Source: Prolixibacteraceae bacterium UBA6029 (lineage in GTDB: Bacteria; Bacteroidota; Bacteroidia; Bacteroidales; Prolixibacteraceae). Taken from it: a stretch of 64,000 bases of DNA. The stretch is taken from assembly GCA_002429385.1 (NCBI GenBank), contig DIZL01000062.1, forward strand, positions 92,839 through 156,838. Direction: 5' to 3'. A program made the position numbers and the translations under genes. Shown piece after piece: positions 42,561 through 51,432 of this stretch. The notes beneath the pieces are model-generated. The model did no database searches, was not told the DNA's origin, and saw nothing but the letters and a program-made list of their open reading frames with translations. Every line of letters begins with the position of its first letter. Position 1 is the first letter of the stretch.

Positions 42561-42840
42561 CAAATTTAACCCTTTTTATCAACTTATTATTAAATAGCAC
42601 AAACTATATTTATGTTCTTTAATAAGGGGTAAATAGAAAATGAATCCTTTTGGAAGGGATAATGTCTTGATTTGGAATACAGGTCTGTTTTCTTCCGGCT
42701 TGAGTTGAGGTTACAATCGCATCGATCTGATTTGTATTTTAATCTTGTTCATCTTATAATCCTTTAATCCTGTTCAGACTTGTCCATCCTGTAATCCATA
42801 AATCGTGTTCTGATCTTTATTCCGGAAGGGTCAACCTACC

Positions 42841-42960
42841 ACCTTGTGTATACCTTGTGTGTACCTTGTGTGTACCTTGTGTGTAGCTTGTGTGTTTATG
42901 AACACATAAGGTACACATATTCTATACTTAATTTACACATAAGGTATACGTAAACAGGCA
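42841..42960. repeat. 11-nt-period repeats, same unit as 6.3 kb locus
   Basis: Four to five units of ACCTTGTGTGT at 42841-42895, with the first copy ACCTTGTGTAT, are followed by inverted 11-nt units (ACACATAAGGT and variants) to about 42960. The unit is the reverse complement of ACACACAAGGT at 6280-6334. Confidence 0.85.
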
Positions 42961-43146
42961 ACCTGGTATAGATCGTGTATTATGTAGGTTCTGGGCAATG
43001 GTTTCGAAAATGATAGCCGAAAGTGGTTTCGTCCGGTTCGGCAGCCAATTGCAGTTGGGGTGTGATGTGTATGGTGGTCAGATAATAAGATGTTTATTGT
43101 TTATTTCTAAAGTTAGGGATTGGTTTCAATTGGTTTTAATTATTAT

Positions 43147-43154
43147 TAGTTTTG
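43147..43154 (+). promoter_or_regulatory. -7 element (TAGTTTTG) for the beta-glucan gene set
   Basis: An exact TAnnTTTG match 27 nt upstream of the first hydrolase start. No TTG at ideal spacing. Confidence 0.4.
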
Positions 43155-43181
43155 CAACAGACTAACTAAACGTTACATCCT

Positions 43182-46163
43182 ATGAAACTTAACCTGATTA
43201 TTATCCTTACAGTCTATTGCCTCAGCCTTTTTGGGGTCAATAAACCCGGTAATTCGTTTTATCCCTTAAAGCCGGAAGATGCACAAGCCGTGTATTTTAC
43301 TCCTGAAAACTTTTCGATAACTGCTGACGGCAAGACCGATGTTTCGGATCAACTGCAGAAGGCCATCAATCAGGTGAAGACAGACCAGAACTTTGGGATA
43401 CTGTTTATTCCTGAAGGAACGTACACGATATCCAAAACAATATACATCCCTGCAGCCATCCGCCTGATCGGGTACGGCAAGAAACGCCCGGTGATTGTGC
43501 TGAAGAAAGATTCGCCCGGATTCCAGGAGCCCAGTCCGAAAGACAAAGGTAAAGCCTCCTACATGTTCTGGTTTACAAGCAGCATAGTCGAGCCGGGAAA
43601 AGGGATTAACGACGCCAGTGCGGGTACCTTTTACAGCTCCATGTCGAATATCGACCTGAAGATTGAAGATGGAAACCCTGAAGCGGTGGCCTTGCGCACT
43701 CACTTTGCACAGCATAGTTTTGTGGCCCATTGCGACATCCACATTGGCAAAGGGAAGGCTGGTCTGTTCGAAATCGGCAACTTCATGGAAGATGTGAAAT
43801 TCTATGGCGGCGATTATGGCATTTACACTACCAAGGCTTCACCGGGCTGGCAGTTCATGATGCTCGATACCTATTTTGAAGGACAACGCAAGGCAGCCAT
43901 CAAGACGCAGGAAGCCGGGCTGACCATTGTCCGTATGAACGTGAAGAATGTGCCATCGGTGATTCTGGTCGATCAGAATTTCTGGGAAAAACTGTTTATG
44001 GAAGACTGCCGTTTCGAGAATGTTACAGGACCGGCCATCGAGGTGAGCAACGAAGGCAATGCCAATATGCAGGTGAATATCCGAAACCTGGTATGCAAGA
44101 ATGTTCCCGTGCTGGTTCATTACCCCAAGGCAAATACTCAAACACTTGCCCCTTCGGCGATCTATCAGGTTAAACGTTTTATCTACGGACTTCAGATGGA
44201 CGACCTGACTTCCGCAGCAGAAATACAGACGACCTTCGAGCCTGAAGTTCTGAAAGCGATGCCTGCGGAGGCTGTTACGGATATTCCAAAACTTCCCGAT
44301 ATGGCCGGTTGGGTGAACCTAAAGACGGTTGGCGCGAAGGGTGATGGTCTGACCGACGACACTAAAGCCATTCAGGAGGCTATCGACAAGTATCCGACCC
44401 TTTACGTTCCACAGGGATCGTACCGGATTTCAGAAACAATCCGACTGAAGCCCAATACCGTATTAATCGGCTTACACCCCATGGGTACCAACTTTGTCCT
44501 TGCCGAAGATGCCCCGTCATTTGGAAGTTTCGGAGGTCCTAAGCCCATGGTTGAAGCGCCTCAGGGCGGAACGAACATCATCACTGGTATTGGACTGTAC
44601 ACTGCCGAGAACAACTACAGGGCAGTAGCCTGTAAATGGATGGCGGGCGAGAAATCGATGTTCGACGATGTGAAACTGATCGGCGGTCACGGGACCATGC
44701 GCCCCGGCCCGAAGGTTCCGTGGAAATGGGAAGAAAGGCAACAGACCGAACGACGTGGAAATGGCGGATCGGAGTCGGTATGGGACACACAGTATTGGAG
44801 CCTGTGGGTGACGAACAATGGCGGGGGAATCATCAAGAATATCTGGTCGGCAAGTACCTTTGCCACTGCAGGGTTTTATGCCTCTAACACATCTACCCGG
44901 GGAAGGATTTATGGCATGTCGGTTGAACACCATGTCCGCAACGAGGTGCGTTTTAATAAAGTGTCGAACTGGAAGGTTTATGCCATGCAACTGGAGGAGG
45001 AGAGTCGCGAAAGCACAGAATGTCAACCCCTTGAAATTGGGAAATGCAGCGACATGACCTTTGCCAACCTATACATGTTCCGCGTCATCCGTGTGAAGGT
45101 TCCTTATCCATATTCAGTTCGTACCTGGGACTGTACGAACCTTGAAATGCTTAATATCCACAATTACAGCCAGATCAAATACACCACTGATAACCCGATC
45201 TATGACATCAATACCGACACTGAGGTTCGTCCTGTTGAGTTCGCACGACTGCTGATCAGCGGAAAGACTCCCAAACTAAGTTCGGTCAATAAGAATGCAG
45301 TACAGTTCCTCGGAAAAGGCTTTGAGTTTGCCCTGGGCCTTTGCAGCGATTCGAAAGGCAATGTCTATTTTGCCGAACAACGCATGAAGCGGGTGTACAA
45401 ATATTCAGCAGAAACCGGTTCGCTCAGTTTACTGGCCGATTTCCCGTGGGAGCCACTGTCGCTATCTTGCGATTCGAAGGATAACCTGCTGGTGGTATTT
45501 CGCTACAATCCGCAACCCGGCTTCCTGGTGAACGGCGAGCAGGAGAAATACAGCAATCCTCCTGATGCCAATGGTACCTCCTTTAGCGGCTGGGGTAATT
45601 CAGGCTTCGGAACACTGGTTTATTCCATCAATCCTGAGAATCCCGAAGAAAGCATACAACTATTGAAGAAAGCGCCGATGGGTTCGGTCAGCAACATATA
45701 CAAAGCCCTGTATCCATCTAACCGCTGGCGCGATGGGCATGACTTCAATACCGTTTCGGTGGCCCGCGACGAAGAATGCTGGGTGGCGCCAGATGGAAGA
45801 ACCATCATCCCGGTTTGCTATGACCTTGCACGTGCCTGCGGACTGGTTGAGGCTTTCCCCGGCAAGCCTTTATACGCAGCCGATGAGTATGACAAACGCA
45901 CGGTGAAGTTCAGTGTTGATCCTAAAGGATATTTATCAGATCTAAGTTACTTTGCCGAAAAGGGAGAATTCACCTCGGTGCCAGATGCTTCAGGAAAAGT
46001 ATATGCAGCCGATGGCGATATATATGTCTTTGGAGCTGATGGAAAAACAAAGGATATGATCGCCACTCCCGAGCGTCCTTCGAGCATTACCTTTGGCGGG
46101 AAAGACGGAAAATCGCTTTTTATAACAGGAAAGACATCACTCTATCGAACGAATATTAAATAA
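43182..46163 (+). CDS. GH55/pectate-lyase_3-like two-beta-helix protein with propeller tail
   Basis: 993-aa exported protein with a signal peptide (about 1-20). It contains two Pectate_lyase_3 starts, FSITADGKTDVSDQLQKAI (about 45-63) and VGAKGDGLTDDTKAIQEAI (about 386-404), each heading a right-handed beta-helix. This is the GH55-type twin-helix architecture of exo-beta-1,3-glucanases. The C-terminal about 290 residues (from LGKGFEFALGLCSD) resemble an NHL/SMP-30-like beta-propeller. The flanking GH5 and GH30 genes support beta-glucan breakdown. Catalytic residues could not be assigned with confidence. Confidence 0.8.
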   Translation: MKLNLIIILTVYCLSLFGVNKPGNSFYPLKPEDAQAVYFTPENFSITADGKTDVSDQLQKAINQVKTDQNFGILFIPEGTYTISKTIYIPAAIRLIGYGKKRPVIVLKKDSPGFQEPSPKDKGKASYMFWFTSSIVEPGKGINDASAGTFYSSMSNIDLKIEDGNPEAVALRTHFAQHSFVAHCDIHIGKGKAGLFEIGNFMEDVKFYGGDYGIYTTKASPGWQFMMLDTYFEGQRKAAIKTQEAGLTIVRMNVKNVPSVILVDQNFWEKLFMEDCRFENVTGPAIEVSNEGNANMQVNIRNLVCKNVPVLVHYPKANTQTLAPSAIYQVKRFIYGLQMDDLTSAAEIQTTFEPEVLKAMPAEAVTDIPKLPDMAGWVNLKTVGAKGDGLTDDTKAIQEAIDKYPTLYVPQGSYRISETIRLKPNTVLIGLHPMGTNFVLAEDAPSFGSFGGPKPMVEAPQGGTNIITGIGLYTAENNYRAVACKWMAGEKSMFDDVKLIGGHGTMRPGPKVPWKWEERQQTERRGNGGSESVWDTQYWSLWVTNNGGGIIKNIWSASTFATAGFYASNTSTRGRIYGMSVEHHVRNEVRFNKVSNWKVYAMQLEEESRESTECQPLEIGKCSDMTFANLYMFRVIRVKVPYPYSVRTWDCTNLEMLNIHNYSQIKYTTDNPIYDINTDTEVRPVEFARLLISGKTPKLSSVNKNAVQFLGKGFEFALGLCSDSKGNVYFAEQRMKRVYKYSAETGSLSLLADFPWEPLSLSCDSKDNLLVVFRYNPQPGFLVNGEQEKYSNPPDANGTSFSGWGNSGFGTLVYSINPENPEESIQLLKKAPMGSVSNIYKALYPSNRWRDGHDFNTVSVARDEECWVAPDGRTIIPVCYDLARACGLVEAFPGKPLYAADEYDKRTVKFSVDPKGYLSDLSYFAEKGEFTSVPDASGKVYAADGDIYVFGADGKTKDMIATPERPSSITFGGKDGKSLFITGKTSLYRTNIK

Positions 46164-46175
46164 AAAGATACAGCA

Positions 46176-47813
46176 ATGACAAGATTTAATTTTGGAAAAT
46201 TAGTAAGTATTATTGCCCTGGTTTGCTTTGGGGGAGGCGTCTTTGGGCAGTCGTTCCTGCATACCGACGGGCAGAACATCGTGGACGAAAGCGGAAAGAA
46301 AATACTGCTTCAGGGCGTTGGACTGGGAAACTGGTTGCTTCCCGAAGGGTACATGTGGAAGTTTGGCGAGAAGGGTGACCGCCCGCGCAAGATTGAACAG
46401 ATCGTGACAGATTATCTGGGAGCAGAGAAAGCCGCCAGTTTCTGGAAAGCCTACCGGATCAATTACATTACGGCTACTGACATTAAACGCATAGCTGAGT
46501 TGGGTTACAATTCCGTTCGCCCTGCATTGAATTCAAGGTTGTTCATCACAGAAGGGGAGAACAATCAGTTTGTGGACGAAGGCTTCCAGTTGCTCGACAG
46601 CCTGGTTGCACGCTGCAAAAAATACCATTTATATGTGATCATCGACATACACGGAGCGCCGGGTGGACAAACGGGACAGAATATTGACGACAGTCCGAAC
46701 AATGTACCCGAACTGTTTTCGAATCCTAAGAACCAGGATCTTTTGGAGAAACTATGGGTGAAGATTGCCGACCGCTATAAAAACGAACCTACAGTTGCGG
46801 CTTATGACCTGCTGAATGAACCGCTTCCTGAAGGTACTGGCGCTGCAGCCAAATACAAGGACATGCTCGTACCGCTGTACCAACGGCTCATCAATGCCAT
46901 GCGGAAAGTGGATCAGAAGCATATGTTCACGCTCGAGGGATACAACTGGGCCAATAACTGGTCGGTATTTACCAAATCGCCGGATAAGAATACGGTTTAC
47001 CAGTTTCACTATTATTGCTGGAATAATCCCGATAACCTGAATGATATCAGTCAGTATATTACCAGGCAAAAAGACCTGAAGGCACCAATATGGGTGGGAG
47101 AAACCGGTGAAAGGAACAACGGCATTTATTTTGCTACGTCACAGTATCTGGAAAAACATAACATGGGCTGGTCGTTCTGGCCCTGGAAGAAGATGGATAC
47201 GGAGAATACGCCTTACTCCATGAAATCGCCTGCAGGATGGGCAGCGATTACCGCCTATTCAAGAGGGGGAGAACTCAATGCAAAAACCAATGCGGGAGAG
47301 ATATTCAAGGAATTGCTTGAAAACATCAAGCTGGAAAACTGTACCTATTTTCCTGATGTGGTAAATGCCATGTTTCGCCGCCTTCCACTGAAGCTGGAAG
47401 CTGAGAATTACGGGCATGACGGATACCTGAAATCATACCTGGTAAAGGATACCGTGAGCCATTCGGCCAATTACCGTACCAAAGAGCCGGTCAGTATACA
47501 GCTTCTGGACAATGATAAAAAACCAAAGGTTAAGGGACAGTTTATAGTATTGAATGCAGGGGAATGGACCGCTTATAAATTCAAGGCAACGGATAAGATG
47601 AAATGTAAGGTATCTTTGCAGATCAAGGCCGTTCAGCAGCCTGTAAAGGTTCTTCTTTGGATCAATGGCAAGTCGGTGGAGCTGAATGTGAGCGATACAG
47701 GCTGGTCAGAAATGAAGCTGGCTGATCAGACCTTCCGTAAAGGTGAGAATGACCTGAAAGTAGAAGTGAAGAGCGGAAGTGCAAACATCGACTGGATCAA
47801 TATTCAGGAGTAA
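46176..47813 (+). CDS. GH5-family exo-beta-glucanase with C-terminal CBM-like domain
   Basis: 545-aa exported enzyme with a signal peptide (about 1-25). The GH5 TIM barrel begins LLQGVGLGNWLLPEG, with acid/base E215 in LLNEPLPEG and nucleophile E309 in WVGETGER. This N-terminal LGNWL pattern is typical of exo-beta-1,3-glucanases. Residues about 400-545 form a CBM6/35- or malectin-like beta-sandwich (KLEAENYG...NIDWINIQE). It follows the twin-helix gene by 12 nt; one operon is likely. Confidence 0.9.
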   Translation: MTRFNFGKLVSIIALVCFGGGVFGQSFLHTDGQNIVDESGKKILLQGVGLGNWLLPEGYMWKFGEKGDRPRKIEQIVTDYLGAEKAASFWKAYRINYITATDIKRIAELGYNSVRPALNSRLFITEGENNQFVDEGFQLLDSLVARCKKYHLYVIIDIHGAPGGQTGQNIDDSPNNVPELFSNPKNQDLLEKLWVKIADRYKNEPTVAAYDLLNEPLPEGTGAAAKYKDMLVPLYQRLINAMRKVDQKHMFTLEGYNWANNWSVFTKSPDKNTVYQFHYYCWNNPDNLNDISQYITRQKDLKAPIWVGETGERNNGIYFATSQYLEKHNMGWSFWPWKKMDTENTPYSMKSPAGWAAITAYSRGGELNAKTNAGEIFKELLENIKLENCTYFPDVVNAMFRRLPLKLEAENYGHDGYLKSYLVKDTVSHSANYRTKEPVSIQLLDNDKKPKVKGQFIVLNAGEWTAYKFKATDKMKCKVSLQIKAVQQPVKVLLWINGKSVELNVSDTGWSEMKLADQTFRKGENDLKVEVKSGSANIDWINIQE

Positions 47814-47878
47814 GACGAAATAAGGAAAAAGGAAAAAGGAATAAAGTAAAGAATAAACAATATATAATAATTTCAAAT

Positions 47879-49336
47879 ATGATGACCAAATCATTTCATG
47901 TGTTGATTGTTTTGCTTCTCTGTGTGATGGGGAGCCAGGCACAAACGGCCAAAACAAAGGCGAAACCCTTCACTGCGGTGAAAGCAGCTGTGTATGAAAC
48001 TGCCCGTGATACGACCCTTCGATTGTCACCGATGGGAGAAGTAAAGTTTAAAGATTTCGGGCAACCCCTCGAAACGCAGGTTTGCGTATTCGTTGATCCT
48101 ATGGCTACCTTCCAGACGATGCTGGGAATTGGCGGCGCCCTGACGGATGCCTCTGCCGAGACCTATGCTAAAATGCCTGAAGCTGCACAGAAAGAACTGA
48201 TGACCGCCTATTATGACGGGGTAAAGGGTATCGGTTATAACTTTGCCCGCACCAGTATTGCAAGCTGTGATTTCTCGAGCGACACTTACGCGTATGTGCA
48301 GCCCAACGACACGCTGCTAAAGACCTTTAGTGTGGCTCATGATGAGAAATTCCGTATTCCCTTCATTAAGAAAGCCATTGAAGCTGCAGGCGGGAAACTG
48401 AACCTATTTGTCAGTCCATGGAGTCCACCAGCTTGGATGAAAACCAACAATAATGCCTTGAAAGGTGGTAAGCTGCTCGATAAGTACAGGCAAACATGGG
48501 CAAACCACTATGTGAAGTTTATCCAGACCTACGAGGCAAAAGGTATCCCTGTATGGGGACTTTCGGTTCAGAACGAACCAATGGCCACTCAGACCTGGGA
48601 ATCCTGTATTTACACCGGCGAAGAGGAAAGGGATTTTGTAAAGAAATACCTCGGACCTACCCTGGTGAAGAATGGCATGAAAGATAAGAAACTTATCGTT
48701 TGGGACCACAATCGCGATTTGATTTATCAGCGTGCAAGCACCATGATGAATGACCCGGAAGCTGCCAAATATGTATGGGGTATAGGTTTCCATTGGTATG
48801 AAACCTGGACGGGAGGCGGTATGCAGTTTAATAACCTAAAGATGGTCCATGAAGCATTCCCTGATAAAAACCTGGTCTTTACTGAAGGCTGTGTGGAGAA
48901 ATATGCATTCGACCGTCTGAACGATTGGGGATTGGGCGAAAAATACGGCACATCGATGCTGAATGATTTCAATTGCGGAACGGTTGCCTGGACAGACTGG
49001 AACATCGTACTTGACGAAACCGGGGGGCCAAACCATGTGGGGAACCTCTGTTTTGCACCTATCCATGCCAACCTCAAGACTGGTAAGCTGATCTATACCA
49101 ACAGCTATTACTACATCGGTCATTTCTCCAAATTTATGAAGACCGGAGCAAAGCGTATTGCTGCATCATCGAACCGGGAGAAGCTTCAAACGACAGCCTT
49201 CGTCAATCCTGACGGGAAAGTGGTCGTTGTGGTCATGAATACTTCTGATGACAGACTGGCATATAAGCTTTGGATCGCAGGCAAAGCTGCCGATCTGGTC
49301 AGCCGTCCGCATTCAATCATGACGATGGTATTATAG
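47879..49336 (+). CDS. GH30-family glycosidase, exported
   Basis: 485-aa GH30 enzyme with a signal peptide (about 1-21). Acid/base E233 in QNEPMA; nucleophile E336 in FTEGCVE. Family core segments GIGGALTDASAE and GIGFHWYETWTGG are intact. GH30 members with this form cleave beta-1,6-glucan (subfamily 3) or glucosylceramide-type linkages; in this gene set beta-1,6-glucan is plausible. About 65 nt after the GH5 gene. The stop codon lies within a hairpin. Confidence 0.92.
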   Translation: MMTKSFHVLIVLLLCVMGSQAQTAKTKAKPFTAVKAAVYETARDTTLRLSPMGEVKFKDFGQPLETQVCVFVDPMATFQTMLGIGGALTDASAETYAKMPEAAQKELMTAYYDGVKGIGYNFARTSIASCDFSSDTYAYVQPNDTLLKTFSVAHDEKFRIPFIKKAIEAAGGKLNLFVSPWSPPAWMKTNNNALKGGKLLDKYRQTWANHYVKFIQTYEAKGIPVWGLSVQNEPMATQTWESCIYTGEEERDFVKKYLGPTLVKNGMKDKKLIVWDHNRDLIYQRASTMMNDPEAAKYVWGIGFHWYETWTGGGMQFNNLKMVHEAFPDKNLVFTEGCVEKYAFDRLNDWGLGEKYGTSMLNDFNCGTVAWTDWNIVLDETGGPNHVGNLCFAPIHANLKTGKLIYTNSYYYIGHFSKFMKTGAKRIAASSNREKLQTTAFVNPDGKVVVVVMNTSDDRLAYKLWIAGKAADLVSRPHSIMTMVL

Positions 49337-49380
49337 TATTCAGTGGGTGACTCGAGGTTACTCTCTGAATACTATAATAT
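49328..49380. repeat. Hairpin spanning the GH30 stop codon
   Basis: TATTATAGTATTCA and its exact reverse complement TGAATACTATAATA are separated by about 22 nt. The 5' arm includes the stop codon TAG. It is followed at 49394-49425 by a further stem-loop. Confidence 0.8.
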
Positions 49381-49393
49381 AGAATGAATTGTG

Positions 49394-49425
49394 AAACCCC
49401 TGTTCGGTAAGTGCGGACAGGGGTT
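49394..49425 (+). terminator. Terminator-like stem-loop after GH30
   Basis: The stem AAACCCCTGT/ACAGGGGTTT is followed by a short T-rich stretch (TTTATTT). Confidence 0.6.
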
Positions 49426-49490
49426 TATTTGATAAGAACAATCATAAGACTATTTTTTCTGTCAATATCAGCCAGTTGGAGTATAATTTG

Positions 49491-49498
49491 TATTTTTG
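49491..49498 (+). promoter_or_regulatory. -7 element (TATTTTTG) of the orphan antitoxin gene
   Basis: An exact TAnnTTTG match, 24 nt upstream of the start codon. Confidence 0.4.
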
Positions 49499-49522
49499 TG
49501 AAAAGGGAAAGGAGAAAAATAT

Positions 49523-49789
49523 ATGAACGCAATAGAGTTAAAGCAAAACTTTCATCATCTCATCGATAGCATCGATAACGAAAAACTACTGATCAACTTC
49601 TACGACTTGATGAAAAAGAGGTCTTCAGACAAAGAGGGACAATTGTGGAATAGACTAACATATCAGGAACAGAAGGATCTTCTGCTTTCATTGGAAGAAA
49701 GTAAAGATCCTGAAAACCTGATCGATCATGATGAAATGATTAAGAAACACATGAATACTAATTACACGAATTTTAACGAATTCCACTAA
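49523..49789 (+). CDS. Orphan antitoxin-like protein, C-terminus rewritten by a repeat
   Basis: 88-aa protein resembling Bacteroidota addiction-module antitoxins of RelE/ParE-type toxins (start MNAIELKQNFHHLIDSIDN; QLWNRLTYQEQKDLLLSLEES). After MIKKH the sequence reads into an inverted repeat (49756-49782) and ends NTNYTNFNEFH, which is repeat-derived. No toxin gene follows. It looks like an antitoxin left after loss of its toxin. Confidence 0.65.
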   Translation: MNAIELKQNFHHLIDSIDNEKLLINFYDLMKKRSSDKEGQLWNRLTYQEQKDLLLSLEESKDPENLIDHDEMIKKHMNTNYTNFNEFH

Positions 49790-49845
49790 CGGGAAGACAT
49801 ATTAATCTTGTTTCGTATAATTCGTTTTAATTCGTGTAATTAGTA
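49756..49845. repeat. 27-nt inverted repeat (ATTACACGAATT-type)
   Basis: The arm at 49756-49782 (TACTAATTACACGAATTTTA...) is repeated in inverse at 49819-49845 with two mismatches. It resembles the dispersed repeats around the GxxExxY gene in style. It interrupts the antitoxin-like gene's C-terminus. Confidence 0.85.
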
Positions 49846-49953
49846 ATATGGTAAAGTCTCAATAATAGTTGAAAAATAATCCTTAAAATTGGGTCTTCAT
49901 TGGAGGATGGTCTCTTGAAGCGATTTGATATCCCAACTAACTGTTAAATTTTA

Positions 49954-51420
49954 ATGATCCGAATAATCAACACCTTGCCCTTACTATTGCTTGCCCTATG
50001 GAGTTGTACCACACCTCCGGCAAAAGAAACAACAATTGAAGGTCCTGAAAAATTCATAGCTGAAAGCGCAGATGTATATGTGACAGCCCGGGATACCAAC
50101 CTCAGGATGACTCCAACGGGAGAAGTTAAGTTTCATAAAACAGAGCAGCCAGTCGAAACACAGGTATGTGTTTTTGTCAATCCTTTAATCACTTTTCAGA
50201 CCATCGTGGGCATTGGTGGGGCGATAACTGATGCTGTGGCCGAAACATTTGATAAATTGCCTGAAAACACCCAAAAGGAGCTTCTTACGGCTTATTACGA
50301 TACGGATGACGGCATTGGGTATAATTTTGTAAGAACTACGATAGGCAGTTGTGATTTTTCGAGCAAAAGCTACAGTTATGTGGAAGAAAACGACTCCCTG
50401 CTTCGCACTTTCAGCATAGCTCATGATGAGGAGTTTCGTATTCCTATGCTCCGGCAAGTGATGATTGCAACTGGTGGTCAAATGCATATGCTGGCCAGTC
50501 CATGGAGTCCTCCTGCGTGGATGAAAGACAATAACAGTTTGCTTAACGGTGGTTCACTGCTCAGACATTTTAGACATAGCTGGGCGAAGTATATTGTCAA
50601 ATTCATTAAGGCCTATGACAAGCAGGGAATTCCGGTTTGGGGGATAACCGTGCAAAATGAACCTATGGCTGTTCAGAAATGGGAATCGTGTGTATTTACC
50701 GCAGAAGAGGAACGTGATTTTATAAAGAAATATCTTGGACCTAAGCTGGTGCAGAATAGTCAGCGCGAATTGAAGCTCATCGTCTGGGATCATAACCGCG
50801 ACCTGATCTTCCAAAGGGCAAGTACCATCCTGGATGATCCTGAAGCCGCGCAGTATGTGTGGGGTATTGGATTTCACTGGTATGAAACCTGGACTGGCGG
50901 CTCCATGCAGTTCGGTAACCTGAAGCTCGTTCATGAAGCCTACCCAAATACCAATCTTATTTTCACAGAAGGCTGTGTTGAGAAATTCAGCGCGGATCGT
51001 TTGAATGACTGGAGCCTGGGGGAACGATATGGTTATTCCATGCTGAACGACTTTAACTGCGGAACAGTGGCCTGGATCGACTGGAATATCATGCTGGACC
51101 AAAATGGCGGACCCAACCATGCAGGGAACTTCTGTTTTGCGCCCATTCATGCCAATACCAAAACAGGTAAACTGACTTATACCAACAGCTATTATTACAT
51201 CGGGCAATTCTCCAAATACATCAGGGAAGGGGCACAGCGGATTGCAGCTTCCTCAAACAGGGAAAAGCTGCAGACGACAGCGTTCATCAACCCGGATGGA
51301 AAAGTGGTGATCGTGGTGCTGAATACTTCCGACGAGAAACTATACTATAAATTATTCATCGGTAAGAGGGCTGCCAATCTGATCAGCCTGCCGCACTCTA
51401 TTATGACGATGGTGGTATAG
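49954..51420 (+). CDS. GH30-family glycosidase, lipoprotein
   Basis: 488-aa second GH30 enzyme, a paralogue of the first. Lipobox LWSC (Cys18) predicts a lipoprotein, unlike the first copy's soluble form. Acid/base E236 in QNEPMA; nucleophile E339 in FTEGCVE. Core segments are intact. The two enzymes would place the same activity in two sites: periplasm or medium, and the outer membrane. Confidence 0.92.
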   Translation: MIRIINTLPLLLLALWSCTTPPAKETTIEGPEKFIAESADVYVTARDTNLRMTPTGEVKFHKTEQPVETQVCVFVNPLITFQTIVGIGGAITDAVAETFDKLPENTQKELLTAYYDTDDGIGYNFVRTTIGSCDFSSKSYSYVEENDSLLRTFSIAHDEEFRIPMLRQVMIATGGQMHMLASPWSPPAWMKDNNSLLNGGSLLRHFRHSWAKYIVKFIKAYDKQGIPVWGITVQNEPMAVQKWESCVFTAEEERDFIKKYLGPKLVQNSQRELKLIVWDHNRDLIFQRASTILDDPEAAQYVWGIGFHWYETWTGGSMQFGNLKLVHEAYPNTNLIFTEGCVEKFSADRLNDWSLGERYGYSMLNDFNCGTVAWIDWNIMLDQNGGPNHAGNFCFAPIHANTKTGKLTYTNSYYYIGQFSKYIREGAQRIAASSNREKLQTTAFINPDGKVVIVVLNTSDEKLYYKLFIGKRAANLISLPHSIMTMVV

Positions 51421-51432
51421 TTTTTAGGATTA

